Shown here piece by piece: positions 9,424 through 17,485 of a DNA stretch of 48,802 nucleotides. The translations under genes and the position numbers were made by a program. Origin of the DNA: Bacteroidaceae bacterium (GTDB lineage Bacteria; Bacteroidota; Bacteroidia; Bacteroidales; Bacteroidaceae); contig JAKSIX010000011.1 in assembly GCA_024398595.1 (NCBI GenBank), positions 1-48,802 on the forward strand, written 5' to 3'. A model generated the notes under the pieces. The model did no database searches. It worked only from the letters and a program-made list of their open reading frames with translations, and was not told the DNA's origin. The first letter of the stretch is position 1. Every line of letters begins with the position of its first letter.

Positions 9424-9936
9424 TTACCAGTTCGCAACAGTGGCATTGAATATCTGGTCATTAATCTCGTCTATCATCTGCTGTACCAGTTCTTCCTGAA
9501 CCGATGACAGCTGCTGCTTGGAATTATACTCACGCGCAGCGGAGAAACTTCGTTCAAAATCGTCCTTGTGGTTTGTATTGTTGACGAACCTCACCTTTAC
9601 TGTCATTTTAAGTTCTATCATTGAGGAGAATCCGTCCGCAGATATGGATTTGTTTATCTGGTCATAGCCTGTTATCTCCCCCGATATGACAAGATCGCCG
9701 TTACTCTTTACCTGTTTCAGCTTGGTCTGCCTGACATACAAGTCACTTATAGACTCATTGAACATAGCAGTCATCGGAGCCCATTGATATGCGGCACGGT
9801 TTGCGAAAGGATCTATCATTATGGTCTTGACCGTATTGTAGTCGATTGACGCACCATTCAACTTGTAGGAAACCATACAGGATGCCAGCAGACACAGTGC
9901 TGTCAACAGCAGGAAAAACTTTCTGAAAAAGCACAT
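9424..9936 (-). CDS. lptE: LptE-like lipopolysaccharide assembly lipoprotein
   Basis: 170 residues with a clear lipoprotein signal: KFFLLLTALCLLASC, lipid cysteine C20. The following SYKLNGASIDYNTVKT, FANRA and ISDLYVRQTKLKQV...GDLVISGEITGYD are the pattern of the LptE family in Bacteroidota. LptE plugs and supports the LptD barrel that delivers LPS to the outer leaflet. lptD is not in the window. It begins 8 bases after the sigma-54 activator and is tightly followed by the TPR-like gene and secG. Confidence 0.88.
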   Translation of the reverse strand: MCFFRKFFLLLTALCLLASCMVSYKLNGASIDYNTVKTIMIDPFANRAAYQWAPMTAMFNESISDLYVRQTKLKQVKSNGDLVISGEITGYDQINKSISADGFSSMIELKMTVKVRFVNNTNHKDDFERSFSAAREYNSKQQLSSVQEELVQQMIDEINDQIFNATVANW

Positions 9937-9944
9937 AGCACAAG

Positions 9945-11159
9945 TTATTCGAGATTATACTCCTTTATTTTTCTATAAAGAGTGCGCTCCGATATATTGA
10001 GATCCTTCGCGGCATTCTTACGCCGACCGTTATGTTTTGCAAGCGCACGCTTTATCATATCCTTCTCCACCTCATCAAGTGACAGCGTCTCCTCCACATA
10101 TACCTCCGTATCCTGAATGTCATCATCGGCATTATTCTGCTGAATATGCACAGGAGTATCTACACCCGGCTGGGTCGTGATTATTGAGACCGGTTGCTGG
10201 GACTGCGACGGTCTGCTCTGCTGGGGCGACATGGAACTCAGCCGTTCCTTCAGGTCTGTCACATCACGCCTCAGGTCAAACAACACCTTATATAATATCT
10301 CCCGCTCATTCTCAAACGAGTGGGACTGCGAAGCCCCTCCACCCATTGCCACCGGCAGCATGGACTCACGTCTGTCCGGCAGATAAGCGGCAAGTTCCGA
10401 TGCTGACACTATACGTTGGGGAGCCATAATGGACATCTGCTCTGTGATATTCTTCAACTGGCGGACATTGCCCGGCCAATGATATGCCATCAGCATCTGT
10501 TTGGCATCATCGTCAAGCTGCAGAGCCGGCACGTGGTATTTCTCGGAACAGTCCGCGGCGAACTTACGGAACAGCAGCAGTATATCCAGACCGCGTTCAC
10601 GCAATGGCGGAACCTTGACAGGAATGGTATTGAGTCTGTAAAACAAATCCTCGCGGAAACGTCCCTGTTCTATTGCCGCTGGCAAATCCACATTTGTGGC
10701 CGCCACAATGCGTACATCCGTCTTCTCAACTTTGGATGAACCGACTTTAATAAACTCTCCCGTCTCAAGCACACGCAGAAGACGTGCCTGCGTAGCCATC
10801 GGAAGTTCAGCTACCTCGTCCAGAAATATCGTTCCACCATCAGCTTCATCGAAATACCCCTTACGTTCATTGACAGCCCCAGTAAAGGCACCCTTCTCGT
10901 GTCCGAACAATTCGGAATCGACTGTTCCCTCAGGTATCGATCCACAGTTCACGGCAATGTACTGCTTGGATTTACGGAGACTGTTGGCATGTATTATTTT
11001 GGGAATATTCTCCTTTCCGGAGCCGCTCTCACCCGTAATCAGTACGGAAAGATCCGTCGGTGCCACCTGAATGGCGACATCTATCGCTCTGTTCAGTTCA
11101 GGGCAGTTTCCAACTATCTGGAAACGCTGTTTCATTCTGGACACATCCTCGCTGTTCAT
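9945..11159 (-). CDS. Sigma-54-dependent activator without sensor domain
   Basis: 404 residues: an AAA+ sigma-54 interaction domain starting almost at the N-terminus, then a Fis-type helix-turn-helix (about 360-402, ending SERTLYRKIKEYNLE). Walker A GESGSGKE (43-50), sigma-54 contact loop GAFTGA (90-95), Walker B GTIFLDE (109-115), arginine-finger region FREDLFYRL and sensor WPGNVRQL are intact. There is no receiver, GAF or PAS domain, so activity must be set by level, a partner protein or be constitutive, as with PspF. Residues about 280-350 form a Gln/Ser/Pro-rich linker. First gene of the lptE-secG operon. It is a candidate activator of the sigma-54-like dnaK promoter in this window. Confidence 0.93.
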   Translation of the reverse strand: MNSEDVSRMKQRFQIVGNCPELNRAIDVAIQVAPTDLSVLITGESGSGKENIPKIIHANSLRKSKQYIAVNCGSIPEGTVDSELFGHEKGAFTGAVNERKGYFDEADGGTIFLDEVAELPMATQARLLRVLETGEFIKVGSSKVEKTDVRIVAATNVDLPAAIEQGRFREDLFYRLNTIPVKVPPLRERGLDILLLFRKFAADCSEKYHVPALQLDDDAKQMLMAYHWPGNVRQLKNITEQMSIMAPQRIVSASELAAYLPDRRESMLPVAMGGGASQSHSFENEREILYKVLFDLRRDVTDLKERLSSMSPQQSRPSQSQQPVSIITTQPGVDTPVHIQQNNADDDIQDTEVYVEETLSLDEVEKDMIKRALAKHNGRRKNAAKDLNISERTLYRKIKEYNLE

Positions 11160-11243
11160 ATCGCACTAATTATATCCGTCTGACAAAAATACACATTTTA
11201 CGGCAAGAATCAGCAATTTTGGCAGAATCTGCTTCTAAATTGC

Positions 11244-11251
11244 TATCTTCG
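11244..11251 (+). promoter_or_regulatory. Promoter -7 box of the peptidase gene
   Basis: TATCTTCG is one base from TAnnTTTG and lies 25 bases before the ATG; a TTG at 11219-11221 is 22 bases upstream, an acceptable -33 element. Between them GCAGA-A-TCTGC (11222-11232) forms a small dyad that could be an operator. Confidence 0.5.
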
Positions 11252-11275
11252 CGAACATATTCAAGCACAGAAGAT

Positions 11276-13252
11276 ATGAGAAACAGACTAATTGCAATTG
11301 CGGTCATTATGCTGCCGCTCTGTATATGCGCACAGGACATGCGTTTGTTGTCAATGGAGGAGGCCGTCTTGGGGACAGGTCTCAGGATAGCAGACATAAA
11401 GCCTTTCTGGAGCGACGACGGCAAATGCCTGACATACCGCTATGAAGGCAATGTCAACACAATCAATCTGGCTACAGGGGTTTCGACTTCAACGCCCGAA
11501 AGCCAGGAAGAAGCAACGGGCAGCGGCAATACAGAAGGATATGAGTCATGGGCATACACAAAAGGCGACAATATCTACACAAAGGATAATTACGGCAACG
11601 AAATTGCCATCACATCATATCAGGATAGCAATATAGTATGCGGTCAGGCTGTCAGCCGCAATGAGTTCGGCATAGAGGAAGGTATGTTCATGGCACCTGA
11701 CGGCAACAAACTGGCATTCTACCGTAAGGACGAAAGCCGTGTCAGCTCATTTCCGCTTCTTGACATCACTACCCGCACGGGCTCGCTGCGGCAGGTCAAA
11801 TATCCCATGAACGGAATGGACTCCGAAACAATCTCACTCGGAGTTTATGACAGGATAAGCAGGGAGACAGTATGGATGGACGTAACCGACTTCACGGAAG
11901 AGCGGTATCTGACAAACATATCCTGGAGTCCGGACAGCCGCACGATATACATTCAGGTATTGGATCGGAAGCAGAAGAATATGCACCTCAATGCATACGA
12001 TGCAGCAACCGGTAAATTTCTGTGCACACTGTTCACTGAGCACGATGACAGATATGTGGAGCCATTGCACAAGCTGGTGTTCATAGACTCCGACCCGGAC
12101 CGCTTCATATACTCCACAAACGTACGCGACGGCTATAGGAACCTTTATCTCGGCAATGTCAGCGGAGGTGAGCCCCAACGTCTTACAGTTTGCAATGGCG
12201 ATGTAGAATATCTATGTCAGAGAGGTAACTATATCTATTACTACTCCACAGCAGTATCGCCCGTAGAACAGCATCTGTTTCGCGTGAACCTGAAAAACAG
12301 GAAACAGACCAGGCTGACAAAGGAGCCCGGATGGCACAAATGCAGCGTAAGTCCTGACGGGAAATGGTTCACCGACAACTGGTCATCGCTGGATGTACCG
12401 CGCAAGGTCGCCTACGGCAGTACCGACGGGAAGATTTTCCGTACATTCTTTGAGCCTGCCGATCCTGCCGACGCACTCAACTACGGCAGCATTGAAATGG
12501 GCACAATCAAGAGTGCGGATGGTCTCTACGACAACTGGTACCGGCTCATCAAGCCTCACAATTTTGATCCGACACAAAAATACCCTGTAATACTGTACGT
12601 GTATGGAGGGCCTCACATCCAGCTTGTTACCAACAGCTATCAGGCACAGCTCAGACGTTGGGAAATGTATATGGCGCAACACGGCTACATCGTATTCGTA
12701 ATGGACGGGCGGGGAACTCCCGGACACGGCGCGGAATACGAGAAAGCCATACACCGCCAATGCGGGAAAGCCGAGATGTCCGACCAGATGGAAGGTATCA
12801 GATGGCTGATGCAGAACGAATGGGTTGACCGGGAACGCATCGGCGTACACGGTTGGAGCTACGGAGGCTTCATGACCATCTCGCTTATGGTCAACTACCC
12901 GGACATTTTCAAGGTTGGTGTAGCCGGAGGACCCGTCATTGACTGGAAATGGTACGAGGTAATGTACGGTGAGCGTTATATGGAAACCGAGGCCACAAAC
13001 CCGGAAGGATTCGCGGCCACCTCACTCATATCACGAGCCAAGAATCTGAAAGGCAAACTGCTGATATGTCAGGGAGCCATAGATGAAACTGTCGTATGGG
13101 AACACAGCCTGAGTTTTATTGAAGCATGCATCAGGAACGGGGTTCAGGTTGATTATTTCCCCTATCCTACCCATCCGCACAATGTCAGTGGCAAAGACCG
13201 TGTACACCTGATGACGAAAGTCACAGATTATTTCGAGGACTATCTGAAGTGA
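11276..13252 (+). CDS. Dipeptidyl-peptidase IV-like serine peptidase (S9)
   Basis: 658 residues from the ATG at 11276; upstream in-frame codons overlap the divergent gene and lack a signal. The start MRNRLIAIAVIMLPLCICAQ is a good type I signal peptide, so the enzyme is periplasmic or outer-membrane facing. A DPPIV_N beta-propeller (about 20-420) is followed by an alpha/beta hydrolase domain with S528 in GWSYGGF, D603 in GAIDE and H635 in HPHNV. Members release Xaa-Pro or Xaa-Ala dipeptides; gut Bacteroidales carry several. It is somewhat shorter than typical DPP IV (about 720 residues). Its last 32 bases overlap the convergent HAD gene. Confidence 0.9.
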   Translation: MRNRLIAIAVIMLPLCICAQDMRLLSMEEAVLGTGLRIADIKPFWSDDGKCLTYRYEGNVNTINLATGVSTSTPESQEEATGSGNTEGYESWAYTKGDNIYTKDNYGNEIAITSYQDSNIVCGQAVSRNEFGIEEGMFMAPDGNKLAFYRKDESRVSSFPLLDITTRTGSLRQVKYPMNGMDSETISLGVYDRISRETVWMDVTDFTEERYLTNISWSPDSRTIYIQVLDRKQKNMHLNAYDAATGKFLCTLFTEHDDRYVEPLHKLVFIDSDPDRFIYSTNVRDGYRNLYLGNVSGGEPQRLTVCNGDVEYLCQRGNYIYYYSTAVSPVEQHLFRVNLKNRKQTRLTKEPGWHKCSVSPDGKWFTDNWSSLDVPRKVAYGSTDGKIFRTFFEPADPADALNYGSIEMGTIKSADGLYDNWYRLIKPHNFDPTQKYPVILYVYGGPHIQLVTNSYQAQLRRWEMYMAQHGYIVFVMDGRGTPGHGAEYEKAIHRQCGKAEMSDQMEGIRWLMQNEWVDRERIGVHGWSYGGFMTISLMVNYPDIFKVGVAGGPVIDWKWYEVMYGERYMETEATNPEGFAATSLISRAKNLKGKLLICQGAIDETVVWEHSLSFIEACIRNGVQVDYFPYPTHPHNVSGKDRVHLMTKVTDYFEDYLK

Positions 13253-13916
13253 GCTTCATTCCGGGCAGTTCTGCCAGGGAGTGGATTGTATAGTCGGCAG
13301 CACATACGGCACCATCTGCCCAACCGGCACCTGACAGCCATACTGTCCTGCAACCGGCAGTCGCAGCCGGTATCATATCCTTGTCAGGCGAATCTCCTAT
13401 CGCGACAGTCTCACCGGCCGGAAGTCCAAGCGACTTTACCCCAAGAGTGAATATCTCCGAATCAGGCTTCCGCACGCCGACTACGGACGATTCTATAACA
13501 TCCTTAAAAAAACGGTCTATGCCGAATTCACGCAGCACCGTCCGCATATTCCCGTAGAAATTACTCACTATAACCAGCGGGATTCGTTCTGACAGCATCT
13601 GCAAAGCTGGGGCGGACACAGTACCGATATTACGTACGACATAGCTGTAGCAGAAATCAAGTATCGCCTCGGGGGCTGCATTGATATGCATATACTCCAA
13701 CTGAAGATGTATCTTACGTCTGAGAGTTTCCCGGAATGTAAAATCCGGTCCGATAACGGCATTTCTGCCAAGATAGCGTTCAGCATATATGTAGGCTTCG
13801 CGCAGCCCATCCACAGGCAGTCCGCATGACCGGTATGCCATACTGAACATTTGCATCCAATGAATGCCGTCAGTATCAATTGTTCCACCGAAATCAACAA
13901 GGGCACCTTTTATCAT
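13221..13916 (-). CDS. HAD-superfamily hydrolase (putative lipid-phosphate phosphatase)
   Basis: 231 residues, HAD fold with a helical cap. Motif I is DFGGTID: nucleophile D8 is present but the usual acid/base Asp two residues later is Gly. Motif II is VSNF, motif III RKPDSEIF, motif IV IGDSPDKD. A phosphatase lacking the second Asp is slower in many HAD enzymes, so phosphate transfer or a different proton donor is possible. It is the last gene of an operon with a CDP-alcohol phosphatidyltransferase, so dephosphorylation of a phosphatidyl-polyol phosphate is a reasonable role. The order resembles, from memory, the inositol-lipid locus BT_1526 to BT_1522 of B. thetaiotaomicron. Its 3' end overlaps the peptidase gene on the other strand. 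Confidence 0.8.
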   Translation of the reverse strand: MIKGALVDFGGTIDTDGIHWMQMFSMAYRSCGLPVDGLREAYIYAERYLGRNAVIGPDFTFRETLRRKIHLQLEYMHINAAPEAILDFCYSYVVRNIGTVSAPALQMLSERIPLVIVSNFYGNMRTVLREFGIDRFFKDVIESSVVGVRKPDSEIFTLGVKSLGLPAGETVAIGDSPDKDMIPAATAGCRTVWLSGAGWADGAVCAADYTIHSLAELPGMKLTSDSPRNNL

Positions 13917-13922
13917 TACGAA

Positions 13923-14855
13923 TCAGGACTCGCGTTCAGCCATCGAGCGGCAAATGCTCTCGTGGGTATGACGCATATTGAAACAGATCGCACTCATCAC
14001 AGTCATCTCAAAGACTATATATGCCCAAGGACATCCGCAGAGCATAGACACATACAGGACAATGGCACGGGTATTGAACGTGGATATGTTAGCCCATTTC
14101 AGCAGAGGATACATCTGTCTGCACAATGTTTCCCGTATCGTTGCGGGAATATTCTCTCCGTATTTGGCATTGAGTATTGAGCGCATACGCTGAAACTCGG
14201 GAGTATATCGCTCCTGACGCATAGTGTAGTGCCCGTAGAAGAACAATGCGACCTTCAATAACCACCCTCTGCCCCAGGGTATAGTTTTTTTTTCTTCCAG
14301 TATTTTTTCACTGTCCGTCAGTTCGGAGTTCCCAGACTGATAATACATATATATGTTACGGTAATAATCCGCAAGACATGCCTGTCTGCTATGCAGTACG
14401 AATCCGGAAAAAGCGCACAATATCCATATCCATATTCCCCAATTGCGAGGCAGGCCGAACGGCATAGGCTGGGAAGTCAGGCGCAGACTTATGAAAAAAT
14501 AGATACAGAAGAACCACACATCGCCGGCAAATCCGTCAAGCAGCCTGCCGATTTTCGTCTTTTTCCCGGTCATACGTGCCAACTGCCCGTCGGCACTGTC
14601 CAGTATGTCAGCCCATACCAGCATAAGGATTCCAAGCACAGTCCAGGCCATAGACTCGTAATAGAAGCAATAGCCTGCGAACGCGCCTATTACCATCGAA
14701 ATCAACGTAACGGTATTCGGATGAAGTCCGAGTCTCTCACATTGCACAGCCCACCAGTAGCCTGCCGGACGTGTGAATTTTATATCCAACCACTCTTCCG
14801 TATCCTTGGCCTTGTATGTAGCCTCAAGCTGTTTTTTTCTGTCGGCACTGCTCAT
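13923..14855 (-). CDS. CDP-alcohol phosphatidyltransferase family enzyme
   Basis: An integral membrane enzyme of about 310 residues. The ATG at 14855 overlaps the previous stop as ATGA and is preferred to the ATG at 14864. The family motif is readable as DSADGQLAR, eight residues, G, three residues, D, then D after four residues rather than the usual three. Several hydrophobic segments flank it. Such enzymes condense a CDP-activated alcohol with a second alcohol, giving phosphatidylinositol phosphate, cardiolipin-like or di-inositol compounds. With a nucleotidyltransferase two genes upstream and a phosphatase downstream, synthesis of an inositol-type or other polar lipid is inferred. The substrate is not determined by the sequence. 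Confidence 0.85.
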   Translation of the reverse strand: MSSADRKKQLEATYKAKDTEEWLDIKFTRPAGYWWAVQCERLGLHPNTVTLISMVIGAFAGYCFYYESMAWTVLGILMLVWADILDSADGQLARMTGKKTKIGRLLDGFAGDVWFFCIYFFISLRLTSQPMPFGLPRNWGIWIWILCAFSGFVLHSRQACLADYYRNIYMYYQSGNSELTDSEKILEEKKTIPWGRGWLLKVALFFYGHYTMRQERYTPEFQRMRSILNAKYGENIPATIRETLCRQMYPLLKWANISTFNTRAIVLYVSMLCGCPWAYIVFEMTVMSAICFNMRHTHESICRSMAERES

Positions 14856-15697
14856 CTTGCACATTTTTCCCTGACAAGTTCCGATATGGCCTCAGCTGCA
14901 TCCTCGCGGCACATAAAGAACGATGGCCAGTCATTGAAATCCACAATTACGGCTTTTCCCTGCGGAGTGACTATCGCATCTCCTCCGTATATGTCAATAC
15001 CAAGCATTGAGGCTATCCGCATTACATCAGACCGGAATGTCTCCTCGTCCAATGGCGTGCAGCCAAGCTTATTATATGCCTCCAGACCGAATTTTCCATC
15101 GGACACGTTCTCCAAGAAACGATACCGGAACAGCCTGCCCTGTCCCACACCATAAAACTTCACTATATGGCCTTCCACATGTTCCTGAATCACGGCACTG
15201 CCTGCGCCTTTTTCCGAAATCCTGCGCATTACAGCATCCGCCTCTTCCCTACTGTGCACATAGCACACGTCATCAGCTTCCAGAGCGTGCGTGTCACCGC
15301 GCTTTATCCAGCAGGGAAACACATTCCAGTCTGACGGGAAAGAAGCGGAATCAACGATGGCACTCTTTACGAAGGGAAGTCCTGCACCCATAAGGAGGCG
15401 CACTTCCTCTGTTCTCCGGCAATTCACTACAGCATCCGGATTGTTGATTACCGGCACTCCGCCATCCATTATATTTCTTAGACGCGACAGAGCCTTATCA
15501 GAACGGCAGGAATGGAACACGGCATCGAACACCGAAGCATCATCTATGCCTTCGGCGGCAAACTCATCCTCGTGCATTCTGAAAAGCATATCCTCCGGTG
15601 TCTTGAGTTTCTTGCACACGGCATTGAATATCGCCCTGTCATCACTGATTCTGTTCGGAGAATACCTGTCCTCCCTTAAAATTCCAAGATACAGCAT
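14852..15697 (-). CDS. ATP-grasp-like protein of unknown specificity
   Basis: 281 residues. The C-terminal half reads as an ATP-grasp fold: CWIKRGDTHALEADD for the ATP-lysine region, VIQEHVEGHIVKFYGV for the hinge, and IYGGDAIVTPQGKAVIVDFNDWPSF with the metal-binding Asp/Asn pair. The last segment recalls inositol phosphate kinases of the ITPK type (DxN before a Pro), but D-Ala ligase-like peptide ligases also share this. It sits between the nucleotidyltransferase (1-base gap) and the phosphatidyltransferase (ATGA overlap), so it must act in the same pathway, perhaps as a kinase or ligase for the head group. I do not recognise a named family. Confidence 0.7.
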   Translation of the reverse strand: MLYLGILREDRYSPNRISDDRAIFNAVCKKLKTPEDMLFRMHEDEFAAEGIDDASVFDAVFHSCRSDKALSRLRNIMDGGVPVINNPDAVVNCRRTEEVRLLMGAGLPFVKSAIVDSASFPSDWNVFPCWIKRGDTHALEADDVCYVHSREEADAVMRRISEKGAGSAVIQEHVEGHIVKFYGVGQGRLFRYRFLENVSDGKFGLEAYNKLGCTPLDEETFRSDVMRIASMLGIDIYGGDAIVTPQGKAVIVDFNDWPSFFMCREDAAEAISELVREKCAR

Positions 15698-15698
15698 A

Positions 15699-16391
15699 TC
15701 ATTTTTCTATCAGTTTCTCCGCCTTTGCAATATCGGAGATGTGATCCACATCTATTATCTGTCCGAACCTGTATGCTTCAAGCCGCAATCCGTCAGCCAC
15801 CATCTGTCTCTGGAAAGCACGCATACGTGACTGTCCGGCCGCCACGCAACGCTCAAGCGTGCCGAACGATTTTTCCGTAAGTCCGTAAATACCGCCGGAC
15901 ACACAATGACAGCCGGACTTTCCATCATAGAATCCGTTTATCATACAATGTTCATCCACACCGACATACAAAGGTTTCTCATCATCCACAAAATCAGTCA
16001 CGCCCATTACCCCGTCTGCCTCACTAAGGTTGAAATAATCAACATAACCACGGAACTCTTCCTCCCTGAATATCGTATCAACAGTTGTGACGCACGATTT
16101 ACAACCTCTAAGCCAAGGACTGAGTTCATACAGGCTGTGCATTGAACTCTCTGTTGCCTTGACAACCAGATGCAGATTATAAGTACCGCTGACAGATTCC
16201 AGATAATCTATAGTCCGGGTGTTTGCAGGATTGACTATGACAGATATGCCATCAGCACCGCAGCCGCGCAATATTCCAAGGAGGCGGCCTATCATAGGCT
16301 CGCCGCATACCGTTACGAGCGGCTTCGGTACAGACATCCCCTCGTCTGCGAGACGGCTGCCTGCACCGGCTGCAATGACGGCAAACTTCAT
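15699..16391 (-). CDS. Nucleotidyltransferase (sugar/polyol-phosphate type)
   Basis: 230 residues. The N-terminal AAGAGSRLADEGMSVPKPL is the nucleotide-binding loop of NTP_transferase enzymes (GlmU/RmlA/IspD-like), with the catalytic Lys in PKPL. TTVDTIF supplies a metal-binding Asp, and VDVDHISDIAKAE near the end another. The protein is a single Rossmann-like domain with no C-terminal hexapeptide repeat. Given the CDP-alcohol enzyme in the operon, a cytidylyltransferase making CDP-inositol or another CDP-polyol is a fair guess, but UDP or GDP chemistry is not excluded. It begins 3 bases after pdxA. Confidence 0.82.
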   Translation of the reverse strand: MKFAVIAAGAGSRLADEGMSVPKPLVTVCGEPMIGRLLGILRGCGADGISVIVNPANTRTIDYLESVSGTYNLHLVVKATESSMHSLYELSPWLRGCKSCVTTVDTIFREEEFRGYVDYFNLSEADGVMGVTDFVDDEKPLYVGVDEHCMINGFYDGKSGCHCVSGGIYGLTEKSFGTLERCVAAGQSRMRAFQRQMVADGLRLEAYRFGQIIDVDHISDIAKAEKLIEK

Positions 16392-16394
16392 AGA

Positions 16395-17480
16395 TTAATC
16401 CTCCGGGTTATCCAGCTTCAGTTTGTCACTGTCATCCCTGCGGTCGTAATACAGTTTGCGCAAAGGATTGCGGTGAATGAGTTCCTCATTGCGACGTGAG
16501 CGTACAATGTCTATGGCCGCATACACAGCCTGACGGAATGGGTGTTCAGATGCAACGCCCTTGCCTGCAAGGTCAAAGGCAGTACCGTGACCGGGTGATG
16601 TTCGCACCACAGGAAGTCCTGCCGTGAAGTTCACGCCGCCTTCCATATCGACAGTCTTCAGAGGGATAATTCCCTGATCGTGATACATAGCAAGAACTGC
16701 ATCGAATTTCTTATAATCCGCCGAACCGAAGAAACCGTCAGCCGGGAACGGTCCGAAGCACTTTACCCCTTCTGCCGACATTTCCTTTATGGCAGGAATT
16801 ATCTGTTCCTGTTCCTCCCTGCCGAGCAGACCCCCGTCACCGGCATGGGGATTCAAGGCCAGCACGGCAATTCTCGGTATCTCTATACCGAAATCATTTT
16901 TCAAAGAGTCATTCAGGATAGTGATTTTCTCCTTTATATTCTCCGTAGTAATCAATGAAGCGACCTTGGATATAGGCTCATGTACAGTGACAAGAGCCAC
17001 GCGCAGACTTTCGTTCATAAGTATCATCAAGGCCTTCCTGCCCTCGCCAAGTTCATGTTCAAAATACTCAGTATGTCCCGGGAACGGGAACTTATCTGAA
17101 TGTATGGTGTTCTTGCATATAGGAGCCGTAACTATCGCATCAACCAATCCTTTTTTATATTCATCCACAGCACGTTCAAGCGCCTGGTATGCCGCCAGTC
17201 CGCCCTCTGCGCTCTCTGTTCCAAGTTCCACCTTGACCTCATCGGCATTGCAGTTGACAAGATTCAATCTGTCAGGCTGTGCGTCCGCCGCAGAATCGAC
17301 AATAGTGAAATTTGTCTGTGAATCAATGGCCTTACGGTGATATGCAGCCACCTTGGGCGAGCCATATATGACAGGCGTACACAGTTCCATCATCTCGGCA
17401 TCGGCAAAAGTTTTGAGAATCACCTCATAGCCTACACCATTTACATCACCCTGGGTTATACCTATTTTCAATCTCTCCAT
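16395..17480 (-). CDS. pdxA: 4-hydroxythreonine-4-phosphate dehydrogenase PdxA
   Basis: 361 residues from the ATG at 17480 (MERLKIGITQGD), five bases after the upstream stop. PdxA oxidises 4-phosphohydroxy-L-threonine in DXP-dependent pyridoxal phosphate synthesis, in the cytoplasm, as a metal-dependent dimer. Signatures: GITQGDVNGVGYEV, TAPICK, the metal histidines in FPGHTEYFEH, NPHAGDGG and YHDQGIIPLK. It is encoded with DUF4837 and rlmN, an arrangement common in Bacteroidales. The lipid head-group cluster is read behind it. A nearby pdxJ is not present. Confidence 0.95.
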   Translation of the reverse strand: MERLKIGITQGDVNGVGYEVILKTFADAEMMELCTPVIYGSPKVAAYHRKAIDSQTNFTIVDSAADAQPDRLNLVNCNADEVKVELGTESAEGGLAAYQALERAVDEYKKGLVDAIVTAPICKNTIHSDKFPFPGHTEYFEHELGEGRKALMILMNESLRVALVTVHEPISKVASLITTENIKEKITILNDSLKNDFGIEIPRIAVLALNPHAGDGGLLGREEQEQIIPAIKEMSAEGVKCFGPFPADGFFGSADYKKFDAVLAMYHDQGIIPLKTVDMEGGVNFTAGLPVVRTSPGHGTAFDLAGKGVASEHPFRQAVYAAIDIVRSRRNEELIHRNPLRKLYYDRRDDSDKLKLDNPED

Positions 17481-17485
17481 TTCAA

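Noticed and set aside
11222-11236. Second sigma-54 promoter (TGGCAG...TGCT) upstream of the peptidase
   Set aside because: The spacing between the GG and GC elements is one base short and a normal -7 box lies just downstream.
11371-11382. Third copy of the GGGGACAGGT motif inside the peptidase gene
   Set aside because: Only the 10-base core matches, within an ordinary coding sequence; probably chance.
13221-13252. Sequencing error or truncated gene at the overlapping ends of peptidase and HAD
   Set aside because: Both proteins keep normal C-termini; a short convergent overlap is the simpler explanation.
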